Assembly: GCA_021802425.1 (NCBI GenBank)
Contig: JAJZXJ010000008.1
Span: 18,596-82,595 of the forward strand
DNA: 64,000 nucleotides
Source of the DNA: Acidulodesulfobacterium sp021802425
Lineage (GTDB): Bacteria; SZUA-79; Acidulodesulfobacterales; Acidulodesulfobacteraceae
Direction: 5' to 3'
The translations under genes were made by a program, and so were the position numbers. This document shows, one piece after another, positions 35,157 through 43,623 of this stretch (position 1 is its first letter; every line of letters begins with the position of its first letter). Below the pieces are notes generated by a model. It worked only from the letters and a program-made list of their open reading frames with translations. It was not told where the DNA came from and did no database searches.

Positions 35157-35837
35157 TTAATCTTTAAACAAAAGCCCGCCCCCTTCTCCCCCTTCCATAT
35201 CTTTTTCCGCCCTTTTATCTATGCTTTCTCTTTTTTCGATAACATCTTCAATCTCGGAGGCGGACGGTAAATCACCCAAATCCTTAAGATTAAAAACCTC
35301 TAAAAAATGGTCGGTCGTCTTATAAATTAAAGGCTTTCCGATAATATCCTTCCTGCCCGCAACTTTAATAAGATTTTTTTCCAATAAAAATTTTATTATG
35401 CCTCCCGAATCTACCCCTCTTATCGTATCAACTTCGCTTTTAATGATCGGCTGCTTATATGCTATAATCGATAATGTTTCTAATTGCGGTTTTGTAAACT
35501 TTTGCGGCTTTACCTTTAAAAATTCGGAAATTATCCCGTAATATTCCGGCTTTGTCTTAAAACTGTAATTATCGTTATTGACGGATAAATATATCCCGTG
35601 TCTGCCGTTTTCGTTAAATTCGCCTTTTATAAATTCTATTGCTTTTAAAATCATTTCCTTCTTTTTTTTATCGATTTCCTCTTTCCCTTTATTTTTATTT
35701 TTAGAACTTATATCAAAAATTTCGTAAAGCCTTTCCAAAGAGATTGATTCGCCGGATGTAAATATTATAGCTTCCATTGCCGAGGCAAGGATATTTATAT
35801 CTTCAAAATAATCGTTTAAAGGATTTAACAAAATCAT
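35157..35837 (-). CDS. scpB: Segregation and condensation protein B
   Basis: 226 residues with two winged-helix domains. Recognised by the N-terminal ASAMEAIIFTSGESISLERL, the central FTKPQLETLSIIAYKQPIIKSEVDTIRGVDS, and GRKDIIGKPLIYKTTDHFLEVFNLKDLGDLP. ScpB joins ScpA and SMC in the bacterial condensin complex for chromosome organisation. The last 40 residues (ESIDKRAEKDMEGGEGGG) are a charged, Gly-rich tail beyond the core. scpA, often the neighbour, is not in the window. Upstream on the same strand, 77 bases away, is the ODP-type gene; no functional link is evident. Confidence 0.94.
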   Translation of the reverse strand: MILLNPLNDYFEDINILASAMEAIIFTSGESISLERLYEIFDISSKNKNKGKEEIDKKKKEMILKAIEFIKGEFNENGRHGIYLSVNNDNYSFKTKPEYYGIISEFLKVKPQKFTKPQLETLSIIAYKQPIIKSEVDTIRGVDSGGIIKFLLEKNLIKVAGRKDIIGKPLIYKTTDHFLEVFNLKDLGDLPSASEIEDVIEKRESIDKRAEKDMEGGEGGGLLFKD

Positions 35838-35914
35838 ATAATAATTTCGCTAAGTACGGGTAAATAAAATTTAACGGGGCAAAAACGGCTGCGGGTCATA
35901 AAGAAACTATTCCG

Positions 35915-36673
35915 TTATTTGGAATAAAGCCCGACTTTCAGGGAATCGAACCATGTCAAAAATCTGCTAACCATCTCCTTTCCTTTAAAAATGAGACCGT
36001 GCTGCGGCGCTATCATTTCGATATCGAGCTTAGAAATCCTATCGATCCAGACCTTTTTCGGTTCATTCGACGGCATCCATCTCTTATGAAAATATTCCAT
36101 ATATTTAATATGACTATCGAAGTCTTGAACGAATATATTCGGTTTTCTTTTTCCTTTTAAATCTTCCTTGGGAACAAGCGCTGCCCCGATGTCGCCCGTA
36201 AAAAGTATTTTTGAAACAGGGTCGTATAGATTTAAGTGCCCCGGTGAATGCAGGTAATGCGCAGGGATTATCTCAAAGGCATAATCCTTTGTCATATTCA
36301 GCTTCATACCCGTATCTTCAACCATTATCATATTTTCGGGCCTTGCTCCATAATGCGATATAAATGTGGACCAAATCCTGTCTATTATAACCTTCGAGTC
36401 GGTGATGGAAAGCCATAAAGCCAATGCCGAGATTACATCGGGGTCCTGATGGGAGGAAAAGATGTATTTCACTTCAGACATTCTGACTTCGCCGGCAAAA
36501 GCGGATGAAACGGACGAAAACATTTCTATGCCGCCGGGATCCATTATTGTCGCCACCTTGTCGTGTATGAGCAAATATTGATTCGTATCTATTATGTAAT
36601 CGGGTCTCTCAAAGTCCTTGCCAAAATAAATAAACTTATGATTGGGCGATTCAAACAGAATTTCGGAAATCAT
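35915..36673 (-). CDS. ODP-type metallo-beta-lactamase-fold di-iron protein, likely O2/iron sensor
   Basis: About 252 residues from the ATG at 36673, where AGGTGA stands nine bases upstream; an in-frame GTG at 36685 lacks a ribosome binding site. The fold is metallo-beta-lactamase, but the usual HxHxDH is altered to SSHQDPDV, as in the flavodiiron/ODP group. Later motifs are HSPGHLNLYD, LFTGDIGAALVP and PQHGLIF, giving the remaining metal ligands. There is no flavodoxin domain. The gene follows a soluble chemoreceptor gene by 37 bases. ODP proteins of this kind are known in Treponema to bind O2 at a di-iron site and signal to a cognate cytoplasmic chemoreceptor, so the same job is likely here (inference from gene pairing). 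Confidence 0.82.
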   Translation of the reverse strand: MISEILFESPNHKFIYFGKDFERPDYIIDTNQYLLIHDKVATIMDPGGIEMFSSVSSAFAGEVRMSEVKYIFSSHQDPDVISALALWLSITDSKVIIDRIWSTFISHYGARPENMIMVEDTGMKLNMTKDYAFEIIPAHYLHSPGHLNLYDPVSKILFTGDIGAALVPKEDLKGKRKPNIFVQDFDSHIKYMEYFHKRWMPSNEPKKVWIDRISKLDIEMIAPQHGLIFKGKEMVSRFLTWFDSLKVGLYSK

Positions 36674-36710
36674 ATATATGCTCACCTATTTCAAGTTAAA
36701 TTACCTTAAA

Positions 36711-37418
36711 TCACACGCAAATCTCTGAAACTTTGCCGTCTATATTCCTAATAGTTTTCGTAAGCCCTTCGTTTAATTTACTGTCTATCCTGAGGGTATC
36801 GTTAAGTTTCGCGCTGACCTTTCTAATGCCGAATAGAACATTAGATATTTCCTTTGTCGAACTTGAAGACTTTTCCGAAAGTTTTCTTACCTCATCCGCC
36901 ACGACCGCAAACCCCCTGCCTGCTTCCCCTGCCCTCGCGGCTTCGATTGCGGCGTTCAAAGCCAATAAATTGATTTGGTCGGTTATCGAAACAATGGTGC
37001 TGAGTATTTCATCTGTAAAAAGCGTCAGCTTATAAAGTTCGATCGAGTCGTTATATGTCTTTTCAAGTGTTGAAAATGAGCTTGAATACATATGGGCTAA
37101 TGAATCGACGAAATTTTTCATATTGTCTTTAGACTCCCTGCAATTTTTAACGAACCGGTTAAATTTTTCGTTAAGTATAGGAAGTTCTTCAGAATCCTTT
37201 GCGCATGAGCTAAGAAGGTTGTCTTTGTTCGCTATAGCGTCTTCCTGCGAAGAAATTTTTAGCTTTAACGCCTCTATCTCTTTTTTATAACCATCGACAA
37301 CCCCTGCGGTTTCACTGTTCTTTTTGCTCAAAGACAGGTTAAGTTCATTATTCTTTTTTTTAAGTTCGGCAATTTCGCTAAGTAATTTTTGATATTCTTT
37401 ACCCGATATAAGTTTCAT
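36711..37418 (-). CDS. Soluble methyl-accepting chemotaxis-like protein
   Basis: About 235 residues from the ATG at 37418, chosen because AAGGAAG is four to five bases upstream; an in-frame start 18 codons earlier has no such site. No membrane helix. An N-terminal coiled coil (about 8-75, ELKKKNNELNLSLSKKN) leads to a short receptor signalling domain with the conserved hairpin tip QINLLALNAAIEAARAGEAG and RGFAVVADEVRKLSEK. That tip binds CheA and CheW. The receptor is much shorter than standard ones and has no sensor domain of its own, so a partner must supply the signal; the ODP protein encoded directly downstream is the obvious candidate. No other che genes are in the window. Confidence 0.88.
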   Translation of the reverse strand: MKLISGKEYQKLLSEIAELKKKNNELNLSLSKKNSETAGVVDGYKKEIEALKLKISSQEDAIANKDNLLSSCAKDSEELPILNEKFNRFVKNCRESKDNMKNFVDSLAHMYSSSFSTLEKTYNDSIELYKLTLFTDEILSTIVSITDQINLLALNAAIEAARAGEAGRGFAVVADEVRKLSEKSSSSTKEISNVLFGIRKVSAKLNDTLRIDSKLNEGLTKTIRNIDGKVSEICV

Positions 37419-37518
37419 AGCGCTTCCTTGTTTAGAATAATTTAAAGAATTATTATATCTACCTAAATCCAATACATATACATTATATTTATATTTATAT
37501 TTAATTCAATATATATTT

Positions 37519-39564
37519 TTATATATTTTTGCATTTTAGGGTTATTGCCATTGAGCATTTTATTCCGTCCATCGCGCTTGTTATAATCCCTCCGGAATAA
37601 CCGGAACCTTCGCCGCAGGGATATAAACCCTTTACGGAGACCGATTCGAAATCATCACCTCTTTTTATGCGAACGGCGGACGATGTTCCCGCTTCGACGG
37701 CGGTTAAAACGGAGTTTGAAATAAACCCCTTGAACTTCGTCTCGAATTCGATTAAAGAACCTGCTATAAAAATATTTAAAAAATCCGGGATTATATCAAA
37801 AAGGTCATAATATTTGACGGCAGGGAGATAAGAGGGCTTTGGCAAACCGGCAAAATTATTTAACGGCAAGGCTAATGATAAAGCATTTTTTGGTAAATTT
37901 TTAATAAAAAATTTAAATTTATTTAATGAACCTGCAATATCTGCCCCGTTATAAAAATTTAAATCCGCGTCCGCGTTACCGTAATCCTTGCTTTTATTGA
38001 GCAAGCCGCCTTTTAAAACGGCACCCGCAGCTTTATTTTTAACGGCCGCGGCCTTACCGATAACGCCGCCGACATAATCCGCCGTCGGTTGAAACGGTGC
38101 GGTAAAATTACCGCCGCCGGCATTAAAAGCCCTGCTTTCCACGCTTTGCCTGAATATCAGCCCGCCCATATCGGAAGATAGAAGCCCGCTATCCATATAA
38201 TTACCCATGTAATTCAGCATCTCGGGTCTAACCGTTGCTACGATAGCGCTGTTGGAATTTTCGAGGTCCCTTCCCGAATAACTCATCCCGTTAACGCAAA
38301 GATGGTTTTCCTTGGAACTCGAGTTTATAACGAGTCCTCCCGGACACATGCAAAACGAGTATCCGCCAAAACCTTTTGAACTTATATTGTAATACACGCT
38401 CTCAAGTTCCTTGCTTTTATACTCTTTATGATTTAAATTATTTTCCTTTTTACCGCCCTTGCTTTCCTTGCTCCCTCTAAAAAACAAACGATTAATAAAA
38501 TCCCTTTTATGTTCCATTCTGAACCCGACAGCGAAGGGTTTTTTTTCCATATAAACCCCGCTTTTTTTTAACAGCTCATATGTGCCGTAACTGTTTGAAC
38601 CTGCGGCGATAATTAAGAAATCGGCTTTTAAAACCCTTTTATCCGTTATAACCGAATGCAGCATGAACGGTTTCGCTTCCCCTTTCGGCGCTTCTGTAAT
38701 TATATCCGTCAATTCCTCTTCATAAAAGATTTCAACTCCGTTTTTTATAAGGTAAGTTCTGATGTTTTTAAGAATATGTATTAATTCGTCGCTGCCGAGA
38801 TGCGGCTTATGCTCAGTCAAAATATCGCTTTTTGCACCCATTTTTACCAAAAAATCTAAAACATAGGATACTAACGGATCATTTTTTCTTGTCGTAAGCT
38901 TGCCGTCAGAAAATGTCCCCGCCCCTCCTTCGCCAAACACGACATTGCTCTTTTCGTTAAATTTTGCATTGCCCCATAAATCGCTTACATCTCTTAACCT
39001 ATCTTCTACTCTTTTCCCTTTTTCGATAATAATCGGCTTTATCCCATTACTTACGAATGAAACGGCTGCAAAAATTCCGGCAGGACCCATCCCCGCGATT
39101 AAAACATTAGGTTTGTTTTTTCCGGCAGTATTATCCGCATATTTTGCATTTTCAAAAATATTATTCTTTTTACCGTAAAAAAAGCCTTCTTCTTCTTTAT
39201 TAGCCTTCCTTGCTTTTATTTTATTTTCGAGCAAATAATTTAAAACGATATCTTCGACTTCGGCATTTATGTTAAGCGCCTCTGTGCTTGCGTTCACATC
39301 CGTTTTAAATCGTTCAACTTTTATATTTATAATGGCTTTAAAGACAGTTTTAGGCTCTTTTTGCCTTAAATCTAAAGATTTCTTAATAATCTTAGAAGAA
39401 ATTAATAAATCTTTTTTATCTAAATCTAAATCCCCTTTTTCCGAACGGAATTTAAAGTTTTCAAATATTTTTTCCAAGCGCTTGGAAAAAAAATCCTCGT
39501 ATGCCTTTTCGAAATGGTCGCCGCCGCCGATTACCCCTGTCTTAAAATCGTATATAATTAACAT
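37519..39564 (-). CDS. FAD-dependent oxidoreductase, COG2509 family
   Basis: 681 residues, longer than the usual 450-550. The N-terminal 150 residues form a separate domain seen in this family. The dinucleotide-binding motif follows (NVLIAGMGPAGIFAAVSFVS), then EKGKRVEDRLRDV, the family-specific VVFGEGGAGTFSDGKLTTR, CMCPGGLVINSSS, and GEGSGYSGGIITSAMDGIK at the C-terminus for FAD. Two low-complexity inserts (about residues 375-400, KESKGGKKENNLNHK, and 500-540) account for the extra length. Substrate and physiological role of COG2509 proteins are unknown to me. It follows the universal stress protein gene by 42 bases on the same strand. Confidence 0.82.
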   Translation of the reverse strand: MLIIYDFKTGVIGGGDHFEKAYEDFFSKRLEKIFENFKFRSEKGDLDLDKKDLLISSKIIKKSLDLRQKEPKTVFKAIINIKVERFKTDVNASTEALNINAEVEDIVLNYLLENKIKARKANKEEEGFFYGKKNNIFENAKYADNTAGKNKPNVLIAGMGPAGIFAAVSFVSNGIKPIIIEKGKRVEDRLRDVSDLWGNAKFNEKSNVVFGEGGAGTFSDGKLTTRKNDPLVSYVLDFLVKMGAKSDILTEHKPHLGSDELIHILKNIRTYLIKNGVEIFYEEELTDIITEAPKGEAKPFMLHSVITDKRVLKADFLIIAAGSNSYGTYELLKKSGVYMEKKPFAVGFRMEHKRDFINRLFFRGSKESKGGKKENNLNHKEYKSKELESVYYNISSKGFGGYSFCMCPGGLVINSSSKENHLCVNGMSYSGRDLENSNSAIVATVRPEMLNYMGNYMDSGLLSSDMGGLIFRQSVESRAFNAGGGNFTAPFQPTADYVGGVIGKAAAVKNKAAGAVLKGGLLNKSKDYGNADADLNFYNGADIAGSLNKFKFFIKNLPKNALSLALPLNNFAGLPKPSYLPAVKYYDLFDIIPDFLNIFIAGSLIEFETKFKGFISNSVLTAVEAGTSSAVRIKRGDDFESVSVKGLYPCGEGSGYSGGIITSAMDGIKCSMAITLKCKNI

Positions 39565-39606
39565 AAAATACCAAAATATATCCGTGATTTTATTCGATAT
39601 AAAAGT

Positions 39607-40098
39607 TTATGAGGGATTTACCAAAGATACCGCAGGTTCTTTAGCCAACTCTTCTTTGCTTAATTTGATTGAATTTTTAAGCGGGATTAAAAGCACGGGG
39701 CACAGGGAATTTTTTGCAACCGAAAAAGAAATCGAACCTGATATAAATTCCTTAACGCCTATTTTTTGATGAGTTCCTATGGCAATTAAATCCGACCCTT
39801 TTTTCCTCGAAAAATTAAGAATTTCGGATGCGGGGAAACCGTAAGATATAAAAATCTCATAATTTAAATAATATAAACCCGATTTTTTTAATCCATCTTC
39901 CACGGCCTCATGTGCTTCCTTCATTTTAAGCTGAAGATTGGCCTTCCTGTTTATTATAGAAAACGGCGCGGAAGAGATTACATGCAAAATGTAAAATTTT
40001 GCCGCATTTTCCCTAAAAAACGAAGCGGCTTGCGTTAATATAAAAGATGTTTCAAAATTTAAATCGATTGCGACAAGAACCTTTTTTTCTATTTCCAT
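39607..40098 (-). CDS. Universal stress protein family protein
   Basis: 163 residues of the UspA alpha/beta fold: VLVAIDLNFETSFIL at the start, YILHVIS, and the nucleotide-binding C-terminal part LIAIGTHQKIGVKEF with SGSISFSVAKNSLCPVLLI. The last 20 residues (LSKEELAKEPAVSLVNPS) extend beyond the fold. ATP-binding members act in stress survival; the effector is unknown. First gene of a probable pair with the COG2509 flavoprotein and divergent from the ferritin-like gene across an intergenic region with a strong palindrome. Confidence 0.85.
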   Translation of the reverse strand: MEIEKKVLVAIDLNFETSFILTQAASFFRENAAKFYILHVISSAPFSIINRKANLQLKMKEAHEAVEDGLKKSGLYYLNYEIFISYGFPASEILNFSRKKGSDLIAIGTHQKIGVKEFISGSISFSVAKNSLCPVLLIPLKNSIKLSKEELAKEPAVSLVNPS

Positions 40099-40161
40099 AT
40101 TTTAATATTATCTAATTCAAACAATTTTTTCAAGGATTGTAAAATATTAATAAACTATTTA

Positions 40162-40191
40162 AATATTCCCAAATCGGGATTTGGGAATATT
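40162..40191. promoter_or_regulatory. 13-bp perfect palindrome in a divergent promoter region
   Basis: AATATTCCCAAAT (40162-40174), four-base centre CGGG, and ATTTGGGAATATT (40179-40191). It sits between divergent genes (universal stress protein and ferritin-like protein), where no transcript ends, so an operator is more likely than a terminator. A second, weaker hairpin follows (GATTTTT, loop, AAAAATC near 40200-40218). Regulator unknown. Confidence 0.45.
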
Positions 40192-40299
40192 AACCGACTT
40201 GATTTTTAAGAAAAAATCGGGTACAATTTTACATAATTGAGCCGTTTGTTAGAGCGGAAGCCGAATAATAACAGCAATATTTGCATATGGGGGATGTAT

Positions 40300-40551
40300 A
40301 TGTGCGAAGATTACCATGACTCGAATTTAACGAAAGAAACAAGAAACCTTGAAATGGCAAGACAATCTTTAATCGAAGAATTTCAAGCAATTAACTGGTA
40401 TCAAGAAAGATTCGAACTTACCGGAGACGAGGAATTAAAAAAAATTTTAGCCCACAACAGGGACGAAGAAAAAGAACATGCAGCAATGCTTATGGAATAC
40501 ATTAGAAAAAATGACCCCGTTCAGGATGACAAATTTCTTCATCACGATTAA
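40300..40551 (+). CDS. Encapsulated-ferritin-like (EncFtn-type) di-iron protein
   Basis: 83 residues from the ATG at 40300, preceded by GGGGG at six bases; a longer open frame to 40237 lacks a ribosome binding site. Two helices carry the ligands: IEEFQAINWYQERF and HNRDEEKEHAAMLMEYIRK. The pattern E...WY..R with EExEHA is that of encapsulin-associated ferritin-like proteins, in which an annular decamer oxidises Fe(II). The EncFtn family normally has a C-terminal peptide that targets the encapsulin shell, or an encapsulin gene next door. Here the chain ends DKFLHHD soon after the fold and no shell gene is adjacent, so it may work free in the cytoplasm. The gene stands alone, with a palindrome 110 bases upstream. 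Confidence 0.82.
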   Translation: MCEDYHDSNLTKETRNLEMARQSLIEEFQAINWYQERFELTGDEELKKILAHNRDEEKEHAAMLMEYIRKNDPVQDDKFLHHD

Positions 40552-40558
40552 TCACGGC

Positions 40559-41407
40559 TTAATTAATCTCCGCCGTTCTAATGTTAAGGTCTTTATCTAT
40601 TTTTAACAATGTATAATTGTTGACGCACTTCCACCCTCTGTCGGAATCGTAAGGCTCCGATGCAACCACGGCTTTATCTTCGTCTATCAAGTAATATAAA
40701 GAATAATATGCCAATCTCGGCTGCTTCGCTGGATCTTCCCCTTTCTTTTTAGCCTTCGCAAGCCTTAACGCATACAGGTCGTTTTTTGGATCTTTCAGTA
40801 AAAAATTGATGGCGGTAAAATCGAATCTATTAACAAAATCGGAAATAAAATCTTTAAGTCCGTCGAAATCGACGCCGTTTTTAAAATTGCCGGCAATTAA
40901 GTTTAACAGGGCCTGCGAGTCCGTCATAGATTCGTCTCCAAGGTTATAAACCGTCCCATTATGGGCTAATACATAGCTCGAATAAGGGCTGTCCGAATTT
41001 TCCCAATCGGTAACATTATCAATCCCCTTAACTTCAAAAAAATCCGGGCTCACATAGGGGTGGGCATGGATATTGTCAATCTCCCCTTTTCCGCTTGAAG
41101 CCAGTCTTATATGTGATATTAAAAGATTTCCGTTAATATAATTAAGTCTTTCGGATAACTCTGCGCTTTCGGTAATAGGGGTTCCGCTTTTAAACAAAAA
41201 CTCGCGCTCAGGTTCTTTACCTTCATTGTTTTGCCTGTTATTTTTAAACGACATAACATATATGCCGAAACCATCTTTGTGAGGGGCATCGTAAGCCTTC
41301 TTAGACTGCGCCTTAAGGCTGTGGAATGCTCCCCCGTTTTCTCTGTCTTCGATTATGTATTTATAATAGATTTTATTTTTTGACATAACCCCGATCATTC
41401 TACACAC
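40559..41407 (-). CDS. Class II glutamine amidotransferase domain protein
   Basis: 282 residues starting MCRMIGVM; Cys2 becomes the N-terminal nucleophile after Met removal. HKDGFGIYVM, LISHIRLASSG with NIHAHPY, and VLAHNGTVYNL are the glutaminase motifs of the YafJ/EgtC-type stand-alone proteins (Ntn-hydrolase fold). No synthetase or other second domain is fused, so the ammonia acceptor is unknown; a gamma-glutamyl hydrolase as in EgtC is another option. Convergent with the ferritin-like gene, seven bases apart. Upstream lie 120 AT-rich bases, then the SRP RNA gene. Confidence 0.85.
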   Translation of the reverse strand: MCRMIGVMSKNKIYYKYIIEDRENGGAFHSLKAQSKKAYDAPHKDGFGIYVMSFKNNRQNNEGKEPEREFLFKSGTPITESAELSERLNYINGNLLISHIRLASSGKGEIDNIHAHPYVSPDFFEVKGIDNVTDWENSDSPYSSYVLAHNGTVYNLGDESMTDSQALLNLIAGNFKNGVDFDGLKDFISDFVNRFDFTAINFLLKDPKNDLYALRLAKAKKKGEDPAKQPRLAYYSLYYLIDEDKAVVASEPYDSDRGWKCVNNYTLLKIDKDLNIRTAEIN

Positions 41408-41527
41408 GCTGTTTTCTCCTCGTTTAACCCTTTGTTTTAATACTATTTTATTAAATTTATTATTTTTAGTTTAATATATATTAATCAAAATAATGCTTTT
41501 CAAAAAGTTTTAATATATGTTATATTA

Positions 41528-41638
41528 AATGCGGGTAATCCGACAATACGGCAGGAAGATCGAAAACCCCGCCAGATTCGAAAGAAAGCAACGGTATTGA
41601 TTCAGAATGTGCGTGTTTTCTCGGATTGCCCTGCCATT
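41528..41638 (+). ncRNA. ffs: Signal recognition particle RNA, small bacterial type (4.5S-like)
   Basis: The plus strand forms one long hairpin. The base is AATG with CATT and GGGTAATCCGA (41533-41543) pairing perfectly with TCGGATTGCCC (41621-41631). At the tip is the SRP domain IV: CCCCGCC-AGA-TTC-GAAA-GAA-AGCA-ACGG (about 41567-41594), aligning base for base with the universal CAGGTCCGGAAGGAAGCAGC. The differences are compensated: the TCC/GGA stem is TTC/GAA and the GGAA tetraloop is GAAA, still of GNRA type. Context ACCCCGCCAG...AGCAACGGTA is as in many bacterial 4.5S genes. This RNA binds Ffh and targets membrane proteins. A -10-like TATATT lies at 41521-41526. Exact ends are uncertain by a few bases. 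Confidence 0.85.
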
Positions 41639-41724
41639 AGCTATTGAGCCTTTATGACTTTGCTCTATAATACCATAAAAACAATATAAAATATATCCCC
41701 CTAATTGCAGGCAGAAACTTTTAA

Positions 41725-43605
41725 GTGAATATAATAAATAAAACTGCAAAAATTAGCACTGCCCTTCTCACAGGCAACGAAGCAATAGCCGCCGGCGCTT
41801 ACAAAGCCGGCGTTAATGTGGCAACAGGCTACCCGGGCACCCCAAGTTCCGAAATCCTTCCCTATCTTGCAAGATTTAACAATGCTATCGTTAACTGGTC
41901 GATAAACGAAAAAACGGCGCTCGAAATAGCGATCGGCGCATCTATCGGTTATAAAAGGTCTATGTTCGCCACAAAACATGTCGGACTTAATGTAGCTTCG
42001 GATCCGCTTATGACTCTTGCGATAACGGGAGTTCGCGGCGGCATCGTCATTATCACCGCCGATGACCCCGCTATGCACAGTTCTCAAAACGAACAGGACA
42101 ACAGGTTTTATTCAAAATTTGCCAAAGTTCCGATGTTTGAACCCTCGGATAGCAACGAATGTTTTAAATTTACCGATTCGGCTTTTGAAATAAGCGAAAG
42201 GTTCGATACGCCCGTTATAATCAGAACGACTACAAGAATATCCCACTCAAAAAGTATTGTCCATATTGAACCGGCTTATCTGCCGAATATGAATTCAAAT
42301 TTAGAAAACGAAAATAATTCTTGCCTGAAAAAAAAACCATACATTAAAGACATAGAAAAATTTGTTATGGCTCCTGTTTATGCAAGAAAGAGGCATAAAA
42401 TTGCAATAGAAAGGCTAAAAAAATTGCAGGAATTTTCAAATAATTCCGGCATTAACAAGATCGAATATAACAGCCTTGATTTTGGAATAATTACAAGCGG
42501 GATTTCATACCAGTATGTTAAAGAAATTGCTCCGTTCGCCTCCGTTTTAAAACTCTCTTTTTCTTATCCCGTTCCTGATTTACTTATTAAAGAATTTGTA
42601 AAAAGAGTAAAAAGCGTCATTATAGTCGAGGAATTAGAACCGTTTATACAAAATGAAATATCCTCTATAGGCATAAACTTAAGGGGCAAAGAGATTTTTA
42701 ACAGATTCGGGGAACTTACGCCCGATACGGTAAAAGAAGGGCTTATAAATGCCGGCTTTATTAAAAAATATGACAATAAATCGTCTGACAAATTGCAGGG
42801 AAAAGGCGGCTTGAGCAAACTTGACAGTCTTTTGGAAAAATTGCCTCAAAGGCTTCCTGCTCTTTGCAGCGGATGCCCGCATACCTCCGTATTTTATGCC
42901 CTGAAAAAACTCAAGGTTCCGGTTATGGGAGACATAGGCTGTTATACCCTTGGCGCATTACCGCCTCTAAATGCAATGGATAGCTGCATATCGATGGGAC
43001 TTGCCTTTGGAGCGGCGCAGGGCTTATCTTTATCAAATTCCTCGCCTAAAAAAATTGCAGGCATAATGGGGGATTCTACATTTTTTCATTCCGGTATTAC
43101 TTCATTAATAGACGCAAAATACAATAACGCCTGCTTCACGGCAATTATTTTAGATAATTCGACAACCGCGATGACAGGCGGACAGGATCATCCCGGAACC
43201 GGTAAAAACCTGTCTTCGAGTCAAGTCGTATCTAACAAAATAGACATAAAAAGAGTGGTGGAAGGCATTGGAATAGATGAAATATACATAATTGACCCGT
43301 ATAATTATAACGCCGTTTATAAAACCTTAAAAAAGGCGCTAAGCTCCAAAAATTTAAATGTGATTATCACAAAAAGGCCGTGCATTTTATATCCATGCAA
43401 AATCGATCTAGGTAAAAAATTCAAGATACTCGAAGGTTGCAACGGATGCGATCTCTGCATGCAAATCGGATGCCCTTCTATCCTTAATTCGGAGAATTTT
43501 TTGGATAATAATAAACCGATTCCTTTTATCGACAGCTCGTGCATCGGCTGTTCTATTTGCAAAGACATATGCGTATTTAACTTTATCGAAGAAATTAAAT
43601 CTTAA
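41725..43605 (+). CDS. iorA: Indolepyruvate:ferredoxin oxidoreductase alpha subunit
   Basis: 626 residues, normal for IorA. Thiamine-diphosphate enzyme subunit that converts arylpyruvates plus CoA to arylacetyl-CoA, CO2 and reduced ferredoxin. Visible: N-terminal LLTGNEAIAAGAYKAGV and GYPGTPSSEIL, pyrimidine-binding region with WSINEKTALEIA, the TPP motif MGDSTFFHSGITSLIDAKYN, and two C-terminal ferredoxin motifs, EGCNGCDLCMQIGCP and SSCIGCSICKDIC, for two [4Fe-4S] clusters. The start is a GTG at 41725; no strong ribosome binding site precedes it. It is followed 18 bases later by iorB. The 85 bases between the SRP RNA and this gene must hold its promoter. Confidence 0.95.
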   Translation: MNIINKTAKISTALLTGNEAIAAGAYKAGVNVATGYPGTPSSEILPYLARFNNAIVNWSINEKTALEIAIGASIGYKRSMFATKHVGLNVASDPLMTLAITGVRGGIVIITADDPAMHSSQNEQDNRFYSKFAKVPMFEPSDSNECFKFTDSAFEISERFDTPVIIRTTTRISHSKSIVHIEPAYLPNMNSNLENENNSCLKKKPYIKDIEKFVMAPVYARKRHKIAIERLKKLQEFSNNSGINKIEYNSLDFGIITSGISYQYVKEIAPFASVLKLSFSYPVPDLLIKEFVKRVKSVIIVEELEPFIQNEISSIGINLRGKEIFNRFGELTPDTVKEGLINAGFIKKYDNKSSDKLQGKGGLSKLDSLLEKLPQRLPALCSGCPHTSVFYALKKLKVPVMGDIGCYTLGALPPLNAMDSCISMGLAFGAAQGLSLSNSSPKKIAGIMGDSTFFHSGITSLIDAKYNNACFTAIILDNSTTAMTGGQDHPGTGKNLSSSQVVSNKIDIKRVVEGIGIDEIYIIDPYNYNAVYKTLKKALSSKNLNVIITKRPCILYPCKIDLGKKFKILEGCNGCDLCMQIGCPSILNSENFLDNNKPIPFIDSSCIGCSICKDICVFNFIEEIKS

Positions 43606-43623
43606 CGAACGAACCTTGAACTT

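Noticed and set aside
41525..41749. Minus-strand open frame of 74 codons upstream of iorA
   Set aside because: It lies antisense to the SRP RNA hairpin, and its open frame follows from the RNA's own base pairing.
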